Notes: a model not told the origin generated them from the sequence alone. A stretch of DNA of 64,000 bases from Budorcas taxicolor (GCF_023091745.1 NC_068928.1:13224001-13288000); one strand, 5' to 3'; shown: positions 32,906-44,590, counted from the first letter of the stretch. Translations and numbers: made by a program.

Positions 32906-34830
32906 AGACCATCCCCATGGAAAAGAAATTCAAAAAAGCAAAGTGGCTGTCTGAGGAGGCCTTACAAATAGCTGTGTAAAGAAGAGAAGCGAAAAGCAAA
33001 GGAGAAAAGGAAAGATATAAGCATCTGAATGTAGAGTTACAAAGAATAACAAGGAGAGATAAGAAAGCCTTCCTCAGCGATCAATGCAAAGAAATAGAGG
33101 AAAACAACAGAATGGGAAAGACTAGAGATCTCTTCAAGAAAATTAGAGATACAAAGGGAACATTTCATGCAAAGATGGGCTTGATAAAGGACAGAAATGG
33201 TGTGGACCTAACAGAATCAGAAGATATTAAGAAGAGGTGGCAAGAATACATAGAAGAACTGTACAAAAGAGGTCTTCACAACCCAGATAATCACGATGGT
33301 GTGATCACTCACCTAGAGCCAGACATCCTGGAATATGAAGTCAAGTGGGCCTTAGAAAGCATCACTACGAACAAAGCTAGTGGAGGTGATGGAATTCCAG
33401 TTGAGCTGTTTCAAATCCTGGAAGATGATGCTGTGAAAGTGCTGCATTCAATATGCCAGCACATTTGGAAAACTCAGCAGTGGCCACAGGACTGGAAAAG
33501 GTCAGTGTCAGTTTTCATTCCAATCCCAAAGAAAGGCAATGCCAAAGAATGTTCAAACTACTGCACAATTGCACTCATCTAACACGCTAGTAAAGTAATG
33601 CTCAAAATTCTCCAAGCCAGGCTTCAGCAATATGTGAATCGTGAACTTCCAGATGTTCAATCTGGTTTTAGAAAAGGCAGAGGAACCAGAGATCAAATTG
33701 CCAACATCCACTGGATCCTGGAAAAAGCAAGAGAGTTCCAGAAAAAACATCTGTTTCTGCTTTATTGACTATGCCAAAGCCTGTGACTGTGTGGATTATA
33801 ATAAACTGTGGAAAATTCTGAGAGAGATGGGAATACCAGACCACCTGACCTGCCTCTTGAGAAGCCTATATGCAGGTCAGGAAGCAACAGTTAGAACTGG
33901 ACATGTAACAACAGACTGCTTCCAGATAGGAAAAGGAGTATGTCAAGGCTATATATTGTCACCTTGCTTATTTAACTTATATGCAGAATACATCATGAGA
34001 AACGCTGGGCTGGAAGAAGCGCAAGCTGGAATCAAGATTTCTGGGAAAAATATCAATAACCTCAGATATGCAGATGACACCACTCTTATGGCAAAAAGTG
34101 AAGAGGAACTCAAAAGCCTCTTGATGAAAGTGAAAGAGGAGAGTGAAAAAGTTGGCTTAAAGCTCAACATTAAGAAAACTAAGATCATGGCAGCTGGTCC
34201 CATCACTTCCTGGCAAATAGATGTGGAAACAGTGTCAGACTTTATTTTTCTACAATCACTGCAGATGGTGATTGCAGCCATGAAATTAAAAGACGCTTAC
34301 TCCTTGGAAGGAAAGTTATGACCAACCTAGATAGCATATTCAAAAGCAGAGACATTACTTTGCCAACAAAGGTCCATCTAGTCAAGGCGATGGTTTTTCC
34401 AGTGGTCATGTATGCATGTGAGAGTTGGACTGTGAAGAAAACTGAGCGCCGAAGAATTGATACTTTTGAACTGTGGTGTTGGAGAAGACTCTTGAGAGTC
34501 CCTTGGACTGCAAGGAGATCCAACCAGTCCATTCTGAAGGAGATCAGACCTGGGATTTCTTTGGAAGGAATGATGCTGAAGCTGAAACTCCAGTACTTTG
34601 GCCACCTCATGGGAAGAGTTGACTCACTGGAAAAGACCCTGATGCTGGGAGGGATTGGGGGCAGGAGGAGAAGGGGACGACAGATGATGAGATGGCTGGA
34701 TGGTATCACCGACTCAATGGATGTGAGTCTGAGTGAACTCTGGGAGATGGTGATGGACAGGGAGGCCTGGCGTGCTGCTATTCATGGGGTCGCAAAGAGT
34801 TGGACACGACTGAACAACTGAACTGAACTG
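32906..34830 (+). mobile_element. BovB LINE, 5'-truncated, 1.9 kb
   Basis: It starts at gaccatccccatggaaaaga and runs through the complete RT region to the 3' end gaacaactgaactgaactg. The 7-base repeat attacac occurs before it (32899-32905) and directly after it (34831-34837), a short but plausible target-site duplication. It is in sense orientation to AATF and lacks the 5' UTR and endonuclease. Confidence 0.93.
33112..34821 (+). pseudogene. BovB reverse transcriptase remnant, nearly complete
   Basis: Three open stretches cover the RT and C-terminal region: 33112-33582 (MGKTRDLFKKIRDTKG to IPIPKKGNAKECSNYC), 33641-34321 (holding YAKACDCVDYNKL, GYILSPCLFNLYAEYIM and the catalytic RYADDTTLM) and 34318-34821 (YACESWTVKK to GVAKSWTRLNN). 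A stop after THASK-type text at 33581 and frameshifts between the stretches break it. A stop also lies upstream near 32975 (GCTGTGTAA). It is dead but only lightly diverged. Confidence 0.9.
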
Positions 34831-34868
34831 ATTACACGGTATGATTCCTTTTGTTTAAAAACGAAAGG

Positions 34869-34891
34869 AGTGTCTGTGTGTGTGTGTGTGT
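34869..34891. repeat. (TG)n microsatellite
   Basis: About ten TG units downstream of the BovB. Confidence 0.85.
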
Positions 34892-35209
34892 GATAAAGTA
34901 AATAAAACTTTGAGATTTTCTGCCAGAAACAATTCCCCCACTCTGTGCATGTATATATTTATTGAGCTCCTTCAGTGGGCCAGTGGACAGGATAGAGTGG
35001 TGAGCACACTGTTACATTCTCTGCTTTCTGTGAAGCAGACAGTCGGCTAGTGGAGGAAATAGACATTAATCATGTACCCCACTAATAAAATGTAAATTAA
35101 ATACATCAGGAATATCATATGAATGTGTATGAAGGGCTGCTGTTAGAGAGGCTTTCCTGAGGAAGGAGGTAATTGAGCTGAGATTTAGCAAGGAGATAGA
35201 GAAGGTGAC

Positions 35210-35408
35210 GCAGTGGTCAGTAATCTGCCTGCCAGTGTAGGAGATGCAAGAGACGTGGGTTTGATCCCTGGGTCTGAAGATCCCCTGGAGGAGGGTATGG
35301 CAACCCACTGCAGTATTCTTGCCTGGAGAATTCCATGGACAGAGGAGCCTGGTGGGCTACAGTCCATGGGGTCACGAAAGAGTCGGACACGACTGAGCAC
35401 ACACACAG
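35210..35408 (+). mobile_element. Bov-tA SINE
   Basis: It runs from cagtggtcagtaatctgcct through tttgatccctgggtctgaag to acacgactgagcacacacac, a sense-strand Bov-tA with a diverged head. Confidence 0.9.
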
Positions 35409-35639
35409 AGGGTGTGATGTAAGCCAGTTAGTGGTTAGGGAAGCATGTTCCAGGCAGTGCAGGTGCAAAAGAGCGTTCCAAAGACATCTCCTGTCTTTGT
35501 TCTTCTGGCCACATGCTCTCATTTTACTGAAGCACAACTTCCTGTGAAAGAGCCTGTGGAAGGTAAATTATTGAGTCCTTGCCTGTGTGAAATGCTTTAT
35601 GAACTCTCATCCTTGGTTAGTGCTTTGGCTATGTATGGA

Positions 35640-37152
35640 ACTTGAGGTTGAAAGTCATTTTCCTCAGCATTTTGAAGGTTTTGCTCTGCTGTCCTCTGAC
35701 ATCTGTTATTGCTATTGAGATGTCTAGTCCCGTTAAGATTTATGTTCCTTAATGTTTCAGGTGACTGTATAATTCATTGTCAAGACTGGGACCCTTGAGG
35801 TGCTATCCTGAAGAAACAGCAGGACAGGAGACTTTAGCCAGGACTCTTTGTGGTAGATGGGGCCATATAGTCACCCTCTTTACATGTGACCTATTTTTCC
35901 TCTCACCTTTTAGGATCTTTTCTTTGCTTCTAGAGTTCCACATTTCATGACGATGTGTCTTACAAAAGGTTTTTTTCCTTCATTGCACTAGGTTGTATTG
36001 GGTGGTGGTGATTAGTTCATTCCCGTCCTTCAATTTGGGGAGGTTTTCATAATTATTTCTTTAATAATTTTCTCCCAGCCTTCGTTAGGTAGGTGTTTAA
36101 CTTCCTGGATTATCCTCTAAGTTATTTTCCTCTTTCACAAATAATCAAGGGATATTATCTGTTTGCTGAGAGATTTTTGTACATTTGTCTTCCAGTTCTA
36201 TTGAAGATGTTAAATGTTTCTAGTGTTCAATTTCTCATTTTACTTTTCTCATAGCATCCCATTCTTGTGGAAGTGTCTTTTCTCTCACTTCTCTGAGGGT
36301 GTCCTCAGAGGAGGAGGAGGAGTTGTGAGTTCTTTTTCTTTTCTTTCTTTCGTCTGTGTATTTTGTTTGCTCCTTGCATTGCTTTCTTGAGTCGCTTTTT
36401 TTCCTGTTTGCTTTGGTCTCTGTCTGAGTCTTTCCTCAGATGCTGGTGATGCTTAGCTGTCGCTTCATATTTCAGAGTACAGCATTCTAAAGTATCTCTG
36501 AAGCCTGGGTGGAGCTTTCTGTCTCCTTTGTATGTAATTTTGCTGAGAACTAACCTCTTGGTTCTCAGAGCTTGGAAATCTTTTCCGGGGAACTGGGGGA
36601 TGACCATGCAGTTTTTCCAGAAAACACTCCCCTGCTCTCCTGCCTAGGAACTTGTCACGTGGCGACAGTGTCCTGGGCACAGGGTAGGGAAGGAGACAGA
36701 AGGTCCCAGACATCAGCCTTCTGTGCCTCGTATCTCTCAGTTTGGAGCTTCTGTGGCTTTGTTTTTCCGGAGAATCGAGCCTCCTTCCCCCCACCCCCCT
36801 CCCCCGGGGGGAAGTCGCTTGGCCGTGTGAACACTCCAGAAGGCCCCATGGTTCTGCCCCGGCCCTTCTTTAGGGGAGCCGCCCTCTGAGCTCCTCCTGC
36901 TCACGGGGGTTCCGTGGGCGTGATTCTCTCACCTTCGTTGCCTTTGGGCCCTCGGGCGATCACTTCTTTTTTGCTCTTCATCTCCTGACTATCTTGGAAA
37001 ATTTTGTGAAAATCTACTGTTATTAGTTCTCCCTTTCCTCTTTTTTTCTTGCGGGTTAATACATCTTTTTATTTTGTTCTCCTCTACTGTCCCTTGGAGG
37101 AGTTGAGAAGGGAGACGAGATAAACCAGTGTGTTCAGCCTGCCATTTTAAAC
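35640..37152 (-). mobile_element. Old L1 5' region
   Basis: The text resembles the reverse complement of the 5' part of old mammalian L1s: ctgtcctctgacatctgtta, cgatgtgtcttacaaaagg, tcttccagttctattgaag, and the element start near gttcagcctgccattttaaa at 37131-37150. The part next to the start (36570-36960) is GC- and CpG-rich, as L1 5' UTR promoters are. No ORF survives. Confidence 0.6.
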
Positions 37153-37581
37153 TAATTCCAGCATGCCTTTTTCCAGGCAGAGTATGATAACTGCTGGTTA
37201 GATTCTGATAGTACTGTCAGTGCCATTCCTTGCATACGTGGTTATGGGTCACGTAGGTTTTTGTGGGCTGACTGGGGAACCCACCCACATGTATGATTTT
37301 CCCCAGGAACTAGAGAATTGTTTTTGAATTGACTCTCTGGAGGAACTATAACAGACTAGAAGAAAAATATTTCACATACCTCTCCATTTTCCGGATCACA
37401 TAGAAAATTACAGATACTGTATCATTATTGTTAAAATAAAAACCTCTGGTAACTACTAGAAACCTGAATTTTAATGGAAAAGTTTGTTCATAAGTGAAAC
37501 CATAAAAATTGAACTAAGAAGCAAAGCTAAATTCTTCCATCAGTATCCCTAAAACTTCATTTTTCAACAACTTTTTGGAAA

Positions 37582-37631
<50 letters not shown>
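37582..37631. repeat. (GCT)16 trinucleotide microsatellite
   Basis: Sixteen uninterrupted GCT units plus GC form the tail of the adjoining - strand Bov-A2. It is intronic and not translated in AATF. Confidence 0.95.
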
Positions 37632-37881
37632 GTCTCTTCAGTCGTGTCTGACTCTGTGCAACCCCATAGAATGCAGCCCACCAGGCTCTGCTGTCCCTGG
37701 GATTCTCCAGGCAAGAACACTGGAGTGGGTTGCCATTTCCTTCTCCAATGCATGAAAGTGAAAAGTGAAAGTGAAGTCGCTAAGTAGTGTTCAACTCTTA
37801 GCGACCCCATGGACTGCAGCCTATCAGGCTCCTCCATCCATGGGATTTTCCAGGCAAGAGTACTGGAGTGGGGTGCCATTG
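37632..37881 (-). mobile_element. Bov-A2 SINE with GCT-repeat tail
   Basis: Two reverse-strand Bov-A monomers are joined by the gcatgaaagtgaaaagtgaa linker. Together with the GCT tract at 37582-37631 they form one element. Confidence 0.92.
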
Positions 37882-38433
37882 TATTCCTAATTAAATTTAA
37901 GCCTAGTGTAAGTGAGAGCTGTGGGAAATGGCACTAGCCAGGAGAAGAGTTTATTTACCTGTATTTTCTTGCTGCTTTCTTGTTCCTGTCTTGCACACAA
38001 CACGGTCTTCTCACACTGAATGAATTCTTCGGGATGCATGGATAACCTAGACTCAGCCAGACAGACCAATAAAACTCTCTTCCTAACCACAAGTGACTAA
38101 GAATAGCTGTGTAAAGCACCAAGGTAATGAAAATGCAACCCAGAATGTGTAAAGTACACAGGGTGCTTGAGAGTAAATGCTGTACCAGTTTGGTGTTGGA
38201 ATCGCAGGGACCACTGTGCATGTCACACCCCTGCTGCGGGCGTGGGGCTCCTGTTTCCAGCCGTCACCATTGTGCTGGGGGAGCTTTCCCCGAGCTCCCA
38301 GTAGCTGTCATGGCCCCAGTCTTAAGGGATTGGAAACTGTTAGGAAAACCAGGTGGCTGTTCTCTCTTACATGGCTGGAACAAGGTAAGGGCAATGAGAT
38401 GTTGTCATTCCATTATTTATTTTCCTTCCTTTT

Positions 38434-38989
38434 AAAAAAATATTTATTTATTTTTAATAGATTGATGATTGCTTTGCAATATTGGTTTGATTTCTGTCAT
38501 ACATCAACATGAATTAACCATAAGTGTACATATGTCCCTTCCCTCTTGAATCTCTCTCCCACCTCTCACCCATTCCCACCCCTCTAGGTTATTACAGAAT
38601 AAGTCCCACTGGGGCTTCCCTGGTGGCTCATATGGTGAAGAATCTGCCTGCAATGCCGGAGACCCAGGTTCAGTCCCTGGGTTGGGAAGATCCCCTGGAG
38701 AAGGGAATGGCAACCCACTCCAATGTTCTTGCCTGGAGAATCCCGTGGACAGAGGAGCCTGGCAGGCTACAGTCCATGGGGTCACGAAGAGTCGGACAGG
38801 ACTGAGCGACTAGCACAGACTGAGTTCCCTGAGTCATACAGCAAATCCCCATTGGCCATCTATTTACATATGTGCATTCATCCTCGCCACTCGCCGTTTA
38901 TCTCACCCTCTCCCTCTTCTCCTCACCCTTGTCCATAACTCTGTTCTCTGCGTCTCCATTGCTGTTCTGCAAACAGATTAATCAGTATG
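38434..38989 (-). mobile_element. L1 3'-UTR fragment split by a Bov-tA
   Basis: Left part 38434-38610 (gattgctttgcaatattggt, tcttgaatctctctcccacc) and right part 38820-38989 (gagtcatacagcaaatcccc, ctctgcgtctccattgctgt) are the reverse complement of a cetartiodactyl L1 3' UTR. The 14-base repeat ttttccttcctttt flanks the whole at 38420-38433 and 38990-39003, so the L1 tail went in first. Confidence 0.88.
38611..38819 (+). mobile_element. Bov-tA SINE inside an L1 3' UTR
   Basis: Complete sense-strand Bov-tA from ggcttccctggtggctcata to caggactgagcgactagcac, inserted in the L1 fragment. Confidence 0.92.
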
Positions 38990-40133
38990 TTTTCCTTCCT
39001 TTTTATTCTTCTTTCTTTAAAAAAATTTTTTTTGTTAACCTGTCTTCCCTCTGCCTCCGCAACCTTGCTTTTGACAGGACGTTGACTAGGAACCAGAACC
39101 CATTTTGGCTTAGCCTTAAGGGCAGCTGTTTACAGAGTAGCAGTGTTACACACGGGGTTCCTTTGTCGAATGTCTGTGTAACACTGGATTTGGATCTTGT
39201 ATTTAGCTGCCAGAAGTGACTGTGATGAAGTAGGGGAGATAAACTGATAGATTGGCTGCCAGAAAGATGTTGGGAGTCAATCAGATAAACAGGGCAGAGA
39301 AATAGCTTGCTGTTTTCCAGTGATAATAAAACAGAGGCCTCCGGTCCCCACATTTTTAAACATAATTGCCACGGTAATAATGTCTAAAATAAGCAAATGA
39401 AAAAACAGCACAGGGGGTTTTTTTATTTGCAATTGAGATTGCCTTTTCCCTTTTGCAATAAAGATTCATCCTATATGGAAATGAATATTTTTACAAATTT
39501 GTTTTCCTTCTCCCAGTGCCCACTTACATAAGCAAATGACAATTAGAGAGTGAACTGCTTTTGTAGGAATTTATCCCTTCTTTATTCCCATCAGACTTCG
39601 ACTATTTAACTTGGTGAACTATATATATGTTGCTTCTGTGCCTTACCTACAAAATAATTACTTATGTTTGTGAGGAAACAAGTTTTAAAGTCAAACCTAT
39701 ATTCTTGACTGGTGACAAGCTGGAAGGAGTTTATTTTCAGGATTTCTTTAAGAAGATTTTTGGAATTTTAATCTCTGTTGCTGTGTCCCTGCCTATAGCA
39801 CTTGTGTAGGAGAGATGATAATCTAGCTTTATTATTAAAAGTTAAAATTCTCCTCCTTTAATGTCTAACTTTTAAATCTATTGCTTCTCCTGGCCAAGAC
39901 TTTTTAAGATCCAGTGCACATTCTTCAGTGTGTGAGAGCTAGAGAAGTAGACGTAGCTTGCCCTCAGGGACTAACCAGGGTTAAGAGGAGAGCTGGAGAG
40001 TGGTTTAGTTCCCATGGGGTTAGTTGTGTGCAATGAGAGACTGGCTCTCTGGGTTGTGTTCAGAGTACAACTTTCTTTAGGTTCCCTCTTGAAATTACTA
40101 TGACTGTAAATGTGTTGGTATCATATATGGTTG

Positions 40134-40325
40134 GGCTTCCCAGGAGGCTCAGTGGTACAGAATCTGCCTGCGATGCAGGAAATGCAGGTTTGATCTTGGG
40201 TCGGGAAGATCCCCTTGAGTATTCAGATCCAGTATTCCTTACCTGGAAAATCCAATGGACAGAAGAGCCTGATGGGCTATAGTCTGTGGGGTCGCAAGAG
40301 TCAGATCTGACTTAGCAACTGACCT
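40134..40325 (+). mobile_element. Bov-tA SINE, somewhat diverged
   Basis: It runs from ggcttcccaggaggctcagt to cagatctgacttagcaactg. The middle is shortened (gatccccttgagtattcag). Confidence 0.88.
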
Positions 40326-40899
40326 GCATTGCATACTGCATGGTTAAAACATTTATTCGTAAGCATGGTAGAGTATTAGGTATGGAAGGCAAGAGCAGAA
40401 AGTCCACAGTTCTAATTATATCCAGTAAAGGCTTTTTGCCTAAAGAAGACCATCCTGACTGCTGGGGTTATAGGTCAGAAGTTAACCATGTACCATTATC
40501 GTGTGGGTGGGAAGCCGATGCATTTTCCTTTTCACCACCGAGCCCTTCCCACCTGACCTTTTAAAGATTCTCCATTGATATCAACGAGGAAGACAAGACT
40601 AATCAAAAACAATGAAAGGGGATGTTGCATACTCATTGATCCGTTTGAGATGAACTGCAGGACAATAAGTCTTCCAAATGGACTTCTGCTTTCAGTTATT
40701 GCGATAGCCACCTTTTTAAAGATATATAAATATGAAAGGGTTAATGGGAATTTGGTCATGCTTTTGCCACTGGGTTGTCCCTTATTGATTGTAGTTTCAG
40801 AGCTGTCACTGTGCCATTCAGGATTCCTCCCGTGCTCTTTTAAAGTCAGTTGGTGCTGGGAGATGATAAATAAGTCACCTGCTTTCCTTTTTCCCCTAG

Positions 40900-40967
40900 C
40901 TCCTCCGAGAACTCATAGAACGGAAGACCAGCTCCTTGGACCCCAATGATCAGGTGGCCATGGGAAG
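40900..40967 (+). CDS. AATF: AATF exon: TRAUB domain, LLRELIERKTSSLDP
   Basis: This 68-base exon has acceptor AG at 40898-40899 after a good pyrimidine tract (TTTCCTTTTTCCCCTAG) and donor GTAATT at 40968. It has 22 whole codons, LLRELIERKTSSLDPNDQVAMG, and ends with AG of a split Arg codon. The sequence ERKTS fits an RxxS/T basophilic kinase site; Chk2 sites have been reported in this part of human AATF, but I have not matched the residue number. The exon lies in the TRAUB domain. Confidence 0.96.
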
Positions 40968-42892
40968 GTAATTTGGATATGGCTTTCTGTTCATATAGGC
41001 AGCCTGTGTAATAGTTTCTCCATCTGAGTCCCCTTAATTCTACTTCCAAGACAACGACTGGTTCTATATTTAGGAAAGCTGGGAGTTCCTCGGTGGCCTA
41101 GTGGTTAGGATTCCAGGCTTTCTCTGCCTTGGCCAGGGCTCAATTTCTGGTTGGGGAACTGAGATCCTGTAAGCTGTGTGACGTGGCCACCAAAAAAAAA
41201 GTTAAGCATGATAACAAGAGTAGACAAAGTGATGGGAATTGTTTCCTCTACATTGCCATAACTTGAATGACAATTTGATTAAGAGATTACCAAATACCTA
41301 CCTGTAAAGTGTTTATTTTAGGGTTTGTTTCACAAAGTCCATTTTAAGCTCTTTGCATTGAAATTAGATCTGTATCAGTCTCTGATCAGTGGATAAAAAT
41401 GTGTGCTCTCAGCTGTCAGGACCTGGCACTGGGCACAACCTATTTCTCGTTCTGTGAGTCTGCTCTCATTTAGACCTCTGCCCCTTCAGTGAAAGCTGCC
41501 GCACAATTAGATGTAGAACTCGGCAGCATTGCCCAGATGTCAGGGTAGGATGGAACACAGTGAAAGGAGACCCCTGTGCGTATGCTTCATCCTGTGGTTG
41601 GAAAACAAAAAGGACATTTAAAGTGCTACCTAATGAATAGTGTACATTTAAATAGCCATGAGCCGTAACTTGCAAGAGCTTAAATGGAAACCAAAGCTGC
41701 AGGTGTCAGAATGGGATTCTGGGGAAGAGCAGCATTCTGAGAGATCACAAGGAAAAATTTGTGCTGATGGAATAATTTTATGTGAGTAAAACCTTTGAAT
41801 TTTAGGATAGGATGTTAATATTTTATATATCACTGAAATGCTATAGAGAGCTGTTCACTATAAATTTAATGTGATCGAGCAAATTGCATTTAAGTGGTGA
41901 TTATATTGTACATCTATCTGACTTTACAATAAAATAGATTATGGTAATTAAGATTATATTAAGATTACAGTAATTGGATTTCCCTAGATTTTTTTTTTTG
42001 ATGTTGAACTTTCATTTGAGTCAGGTAAGATGACCAACTGCTGCTGTTTCTCCATTTCCCCACCACATTTTGTTCATATAAGCAATTTATGAAGATTTTC
42101 TTAGCCCAGTATCCTTTATTTGAAAAACGAATTTCTTTTACTTTAAAATGACTTGCTGAATATATGACTCTTGTTTGGATCCTGATTCAAACAAACTAAC
42201 TGTAAAATTGAGACAATCTGGAAAATTCAAAGACTGACTGAATATTTGGTAGTTAACTTTTTTTTGGTGTGATAGTGGTATTGAGATTATTTGGGGGCTC
42301 CTGGTATCGAGATTATTTTGGAGGGGAGGGGAAAGCCCTTTACCTTTCAGCAACACATTCTGAAATAATGTAGCTGAAATGAAAATTAAATAAAATGACT
42401 ATAAAACTAGTATCAATAGCAGATAATTCTTAACACTTAGAAAAAATGGAAAGCACAAGGAAAAGCAGCTGAGTATTGACAATGGGAAAATTAGATTTAA
42501 AGAATTCGCATGTTCAAACCAAACAGCAGGTGCAATATTAGTCATAGAATGGGCTGTGCAACTAAACATCCAACAGCAAACCCAAGCAGCTAGACTCAGT
42601 TTGATGGGTTTCCCTGCAGACTGGTAGATTTAGCGCTTGGCATACTAACTCCACATACTAAGGAGCATTGTTCACCAGATCTGCTGGAGAATTTCCCAGC
42701 TGCCATTTGTTTTTTTACCATTGCACAAATCCTCTTCAATCGATTAGTCGCTTGGCCCCAGTCTGTCTTGAGGAGCTTGGTGTACGTTGAATGATTTCCT
42801 TATGCAGTGTTGTTAGTGAGAAAAATTCTGATTTGTCAACACGTGTAACTGTTTCTATTGATGATGCATAACATCACTTGTGAATTTCCCAG
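40968..42892 (+). other. AATF: AATF intron with one CHR SINE
   Basis: The intron is 1925 bases, GT-AG. Only one repeat is recognised: a + strand CHR SINE at 41079-41201, about 110 bases after the exon. The rest shows no gene. The interval 42480-42800 has the look of a conserved non-coding element. Confidence 0.85.
41079..41201 (+). mobile_element. CHR-type tRNA-Glu SINE
   Basis: The head (gagttcctcggtggcctagt, ggttaggattcc) and body (ggttggggaactgagatcct) end in a poly(A) run at 41190-41199. Confidence 0.87.
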
Positions 42893-42973
42893 GCAATGGC
42901 TTGCAATCCAGAAGCTACGAAGCAAAATCCACAAGAAAGTAGATAGAAAAGCCAGCAAAGGAAGGAAACTTCG
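42893..42973 (+). CDS. AATF: AATF exon: TRAUB domain, basic segment
   Basis: This 81-base exon has acceptor AG at 42891-42892 and donor GTGAGT at 42974. The first base completes Arg, then 26 codons follow: QWLAIQKLRSKIHKKVDRKA then SKGRKL, and the exon ends with CG of the next split Arg codon. Eleven of the 26 encoded residues are Lys or Arg. That fits RNA contact or nucleolar retention, as expected for a small-subunit processome factor. RKAS is a second RxxS-type site. Confidence 0.96.
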
Positions 42974-43267
42974 GTGAGTTACTTTTTAGAACAAATGTTA
43001 ACATTGTGTGTTATTACTTCTTCTTTTGGATGTTGACTATGACATTTTTTTCTATCCTTATGATTCTGTTTTTAAGGAGCAGAAAAATGACTAGAGCAAT
43101 ATTTGAGACTTTTTTGAGATTCAGTTTTTCTTACTCTGAAATGGAAAGTGTTAGTTACTTTTTGTGCTACTGCTGTGAATGAATAGGTTGAATAATATTT
43201 GTATTTCCCTGAAAGAGACATAATCAAAAAAGAAGACAAGAGAATTGAAATTGCCTTAGTTTTGAAA

Positions 43268-43484
43268 GGACTTCCCTGGTGGCTCAGATGGTAAAGCGTC
43301 TGTCTACAATGCGGGAGACCCGGGTTCGAGCCCTGGGTTGGGAAGATCCCCTGGAGAAGGAAATGGCAATCCACTCCAGTACTATCGCCTGGAAAATCCC
43401 ATGGACAGAGGAGCCTGGTAGGCTACAGTCTATGGGGTCACAAAGAGTTGGACATGACTGAGCGACTTCACTTTTACTTTCACT
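43268..43484 (+). mobile_element. Bov-tA SINE with perfect target-site duplication
   Basis: It is very close to a clean Bov-tA (gacttccctggtggctcaga to gactgagcgacttcac). The 12-base repeat ttagttttgaaa lies at 43256-43267 and 43485-43496. Low divergence suggests a recent insertion. Confidence 0.95.
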
Positions 43485-44251
43485 TTAGTTTTGAAAAATG
43501 ATTTCCTTATTACAATGTAAAAATTGTACTTTGGAGTCTTATTTAAGCAGAATTATATTGGTCTATTTTCATGATGCCATACATGTACATAGTATGCTAA
43601 AAAGATAAAAAATGAGGGCTTCCAGAGATTGTTAACACTGTGCTTAAATGAGATGAGGAGTGGAACTTTTATGAGAATACAGAAATATGTCTGAGTGGAG
43701 GAGAGCCCTCAAACCTGTGAGCCCTTGAAAGTCTTAAAAAGAATGGGAACAAAGAAGGAACCAGAGAAGTGACATTGCCGTGCTTTCAGACTGAGATTCC
43801 TTGTAACTATTTTTATATATTACATAATATCATTCACACAAGGCCTCAGTATGGAAGAAACTGCACATTTCAAGTGCACATTGAAAAAAAAATCTTAAAC
43901 TCATTGTGTTAGGCCAGTTTTAGGCAGATAGCTAATCCCACATTTTTGTTAGAGCCTGCCTGTCATTAAAATTATTTCTGGACAAATGTGGATCTGTCTC
44001 ATTTTTAAGTATCTTCAGAGAAGCAGATTCTACTACTTTAATTAACTTGTTTTAGTATTTAACAGAACTCATCAGGAAATGCTTATTTTTCTTTAAGTTC
44101 GAAGAAGTGCAGAGCAGCTTTTCATTATCTTTTGACTGAAAGTCACTTTTCTTAAATCTCAGGTTAAATTGTTACAATTTGTTTAACCTTTTTCATGTGC
44201 TGAAGTTTCCAAACCTTTCTGCTTCTCCCAAGTTTGTTATCAGTGTACCTA

Positions 44252-44465
44252 CCAGTTAAGAGCATGGACTCGAGCCAGACTCCCTAAGTCTGAATCCCAC
44301 CTTTGACACCAATTAGTAGTTACTCTGAGCAAGACCCTTAAACTCTCTGTTCTAGTTTCTTCATCTGTAGACTGGGGGTGATAATAGTACCAGACTTGTA
44401 GGGTTGCTACGGGGATCAAACGAGGACATGTATGTACCGCTTTTAGACTAGCACCAGGAACACAG
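44252..44465 (+). repeat. MIR element
   Basis: The order taagagcatggactcgagcc, gactccctaagtctgaatcc, tagtttcttcatctgtagac and tagggttgctacggggatca is a near-complete sense-strand MIR. Its end is cut by a Bov-A monomer at 44468. Confidence 0.82.
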
Positions 44466-44467
44466 CA

Positions 44468-44590
44468 TGGGGAAGGGCAGGGCAGCCCACTCCAGTGTTC
44501 TTGTTGGAGAATCCCATGGACAGTGGAGCCTGGCGGGCTGCAGTCCATGGGGCCACACAGAGTCAGACACGACTAAGCGACTAACACAGT
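44468..44590 (+). mobile_element. Bov-A monomer
   Basis: Only the Bov-A half is present (ggggaagggcagggcagccc to acacgactaagcgactaac). It is flanked by a short aacacag repeat and sits in the 3' end of the MIR. Confidence 0.85.

Larger units (their letters stand above)
14187..40899 (+). other. AATF: 26.7 kb AATF intron, heavily invaded by retrotransposons
   Basis: The intron is 26,713 bases, GT-AG. The first 3.7 kb (14190-17950) is almost free of recognisable repeats apart from a weak MIR, and contains a C-rich quadruplex-type tract at 16272-16309. From 18 kb on it carries Bov SINEs, the nested repeat complex 22190-29160, BovB at 32906-34830, old L1 5' sequence at 35640-37150, a Bov-A2 with a GCT tract at 37582 and an L1 tail split by Bov-tA at 38434-38989. 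Stretches without recognised repeats: 18990-20275, 29590-30275, 30350-31875, 32050-32610, 39010-40130 and 40330-40890. Confidence 0.85.

Noticed and set aside
37514..37879. ORFs with long Gln or Cys runs across the GCT tract
   Set aside because: They arise from translating the Bov-A2 tail; there is no polyglutamine gene here, and the tract is intronic for AATF.
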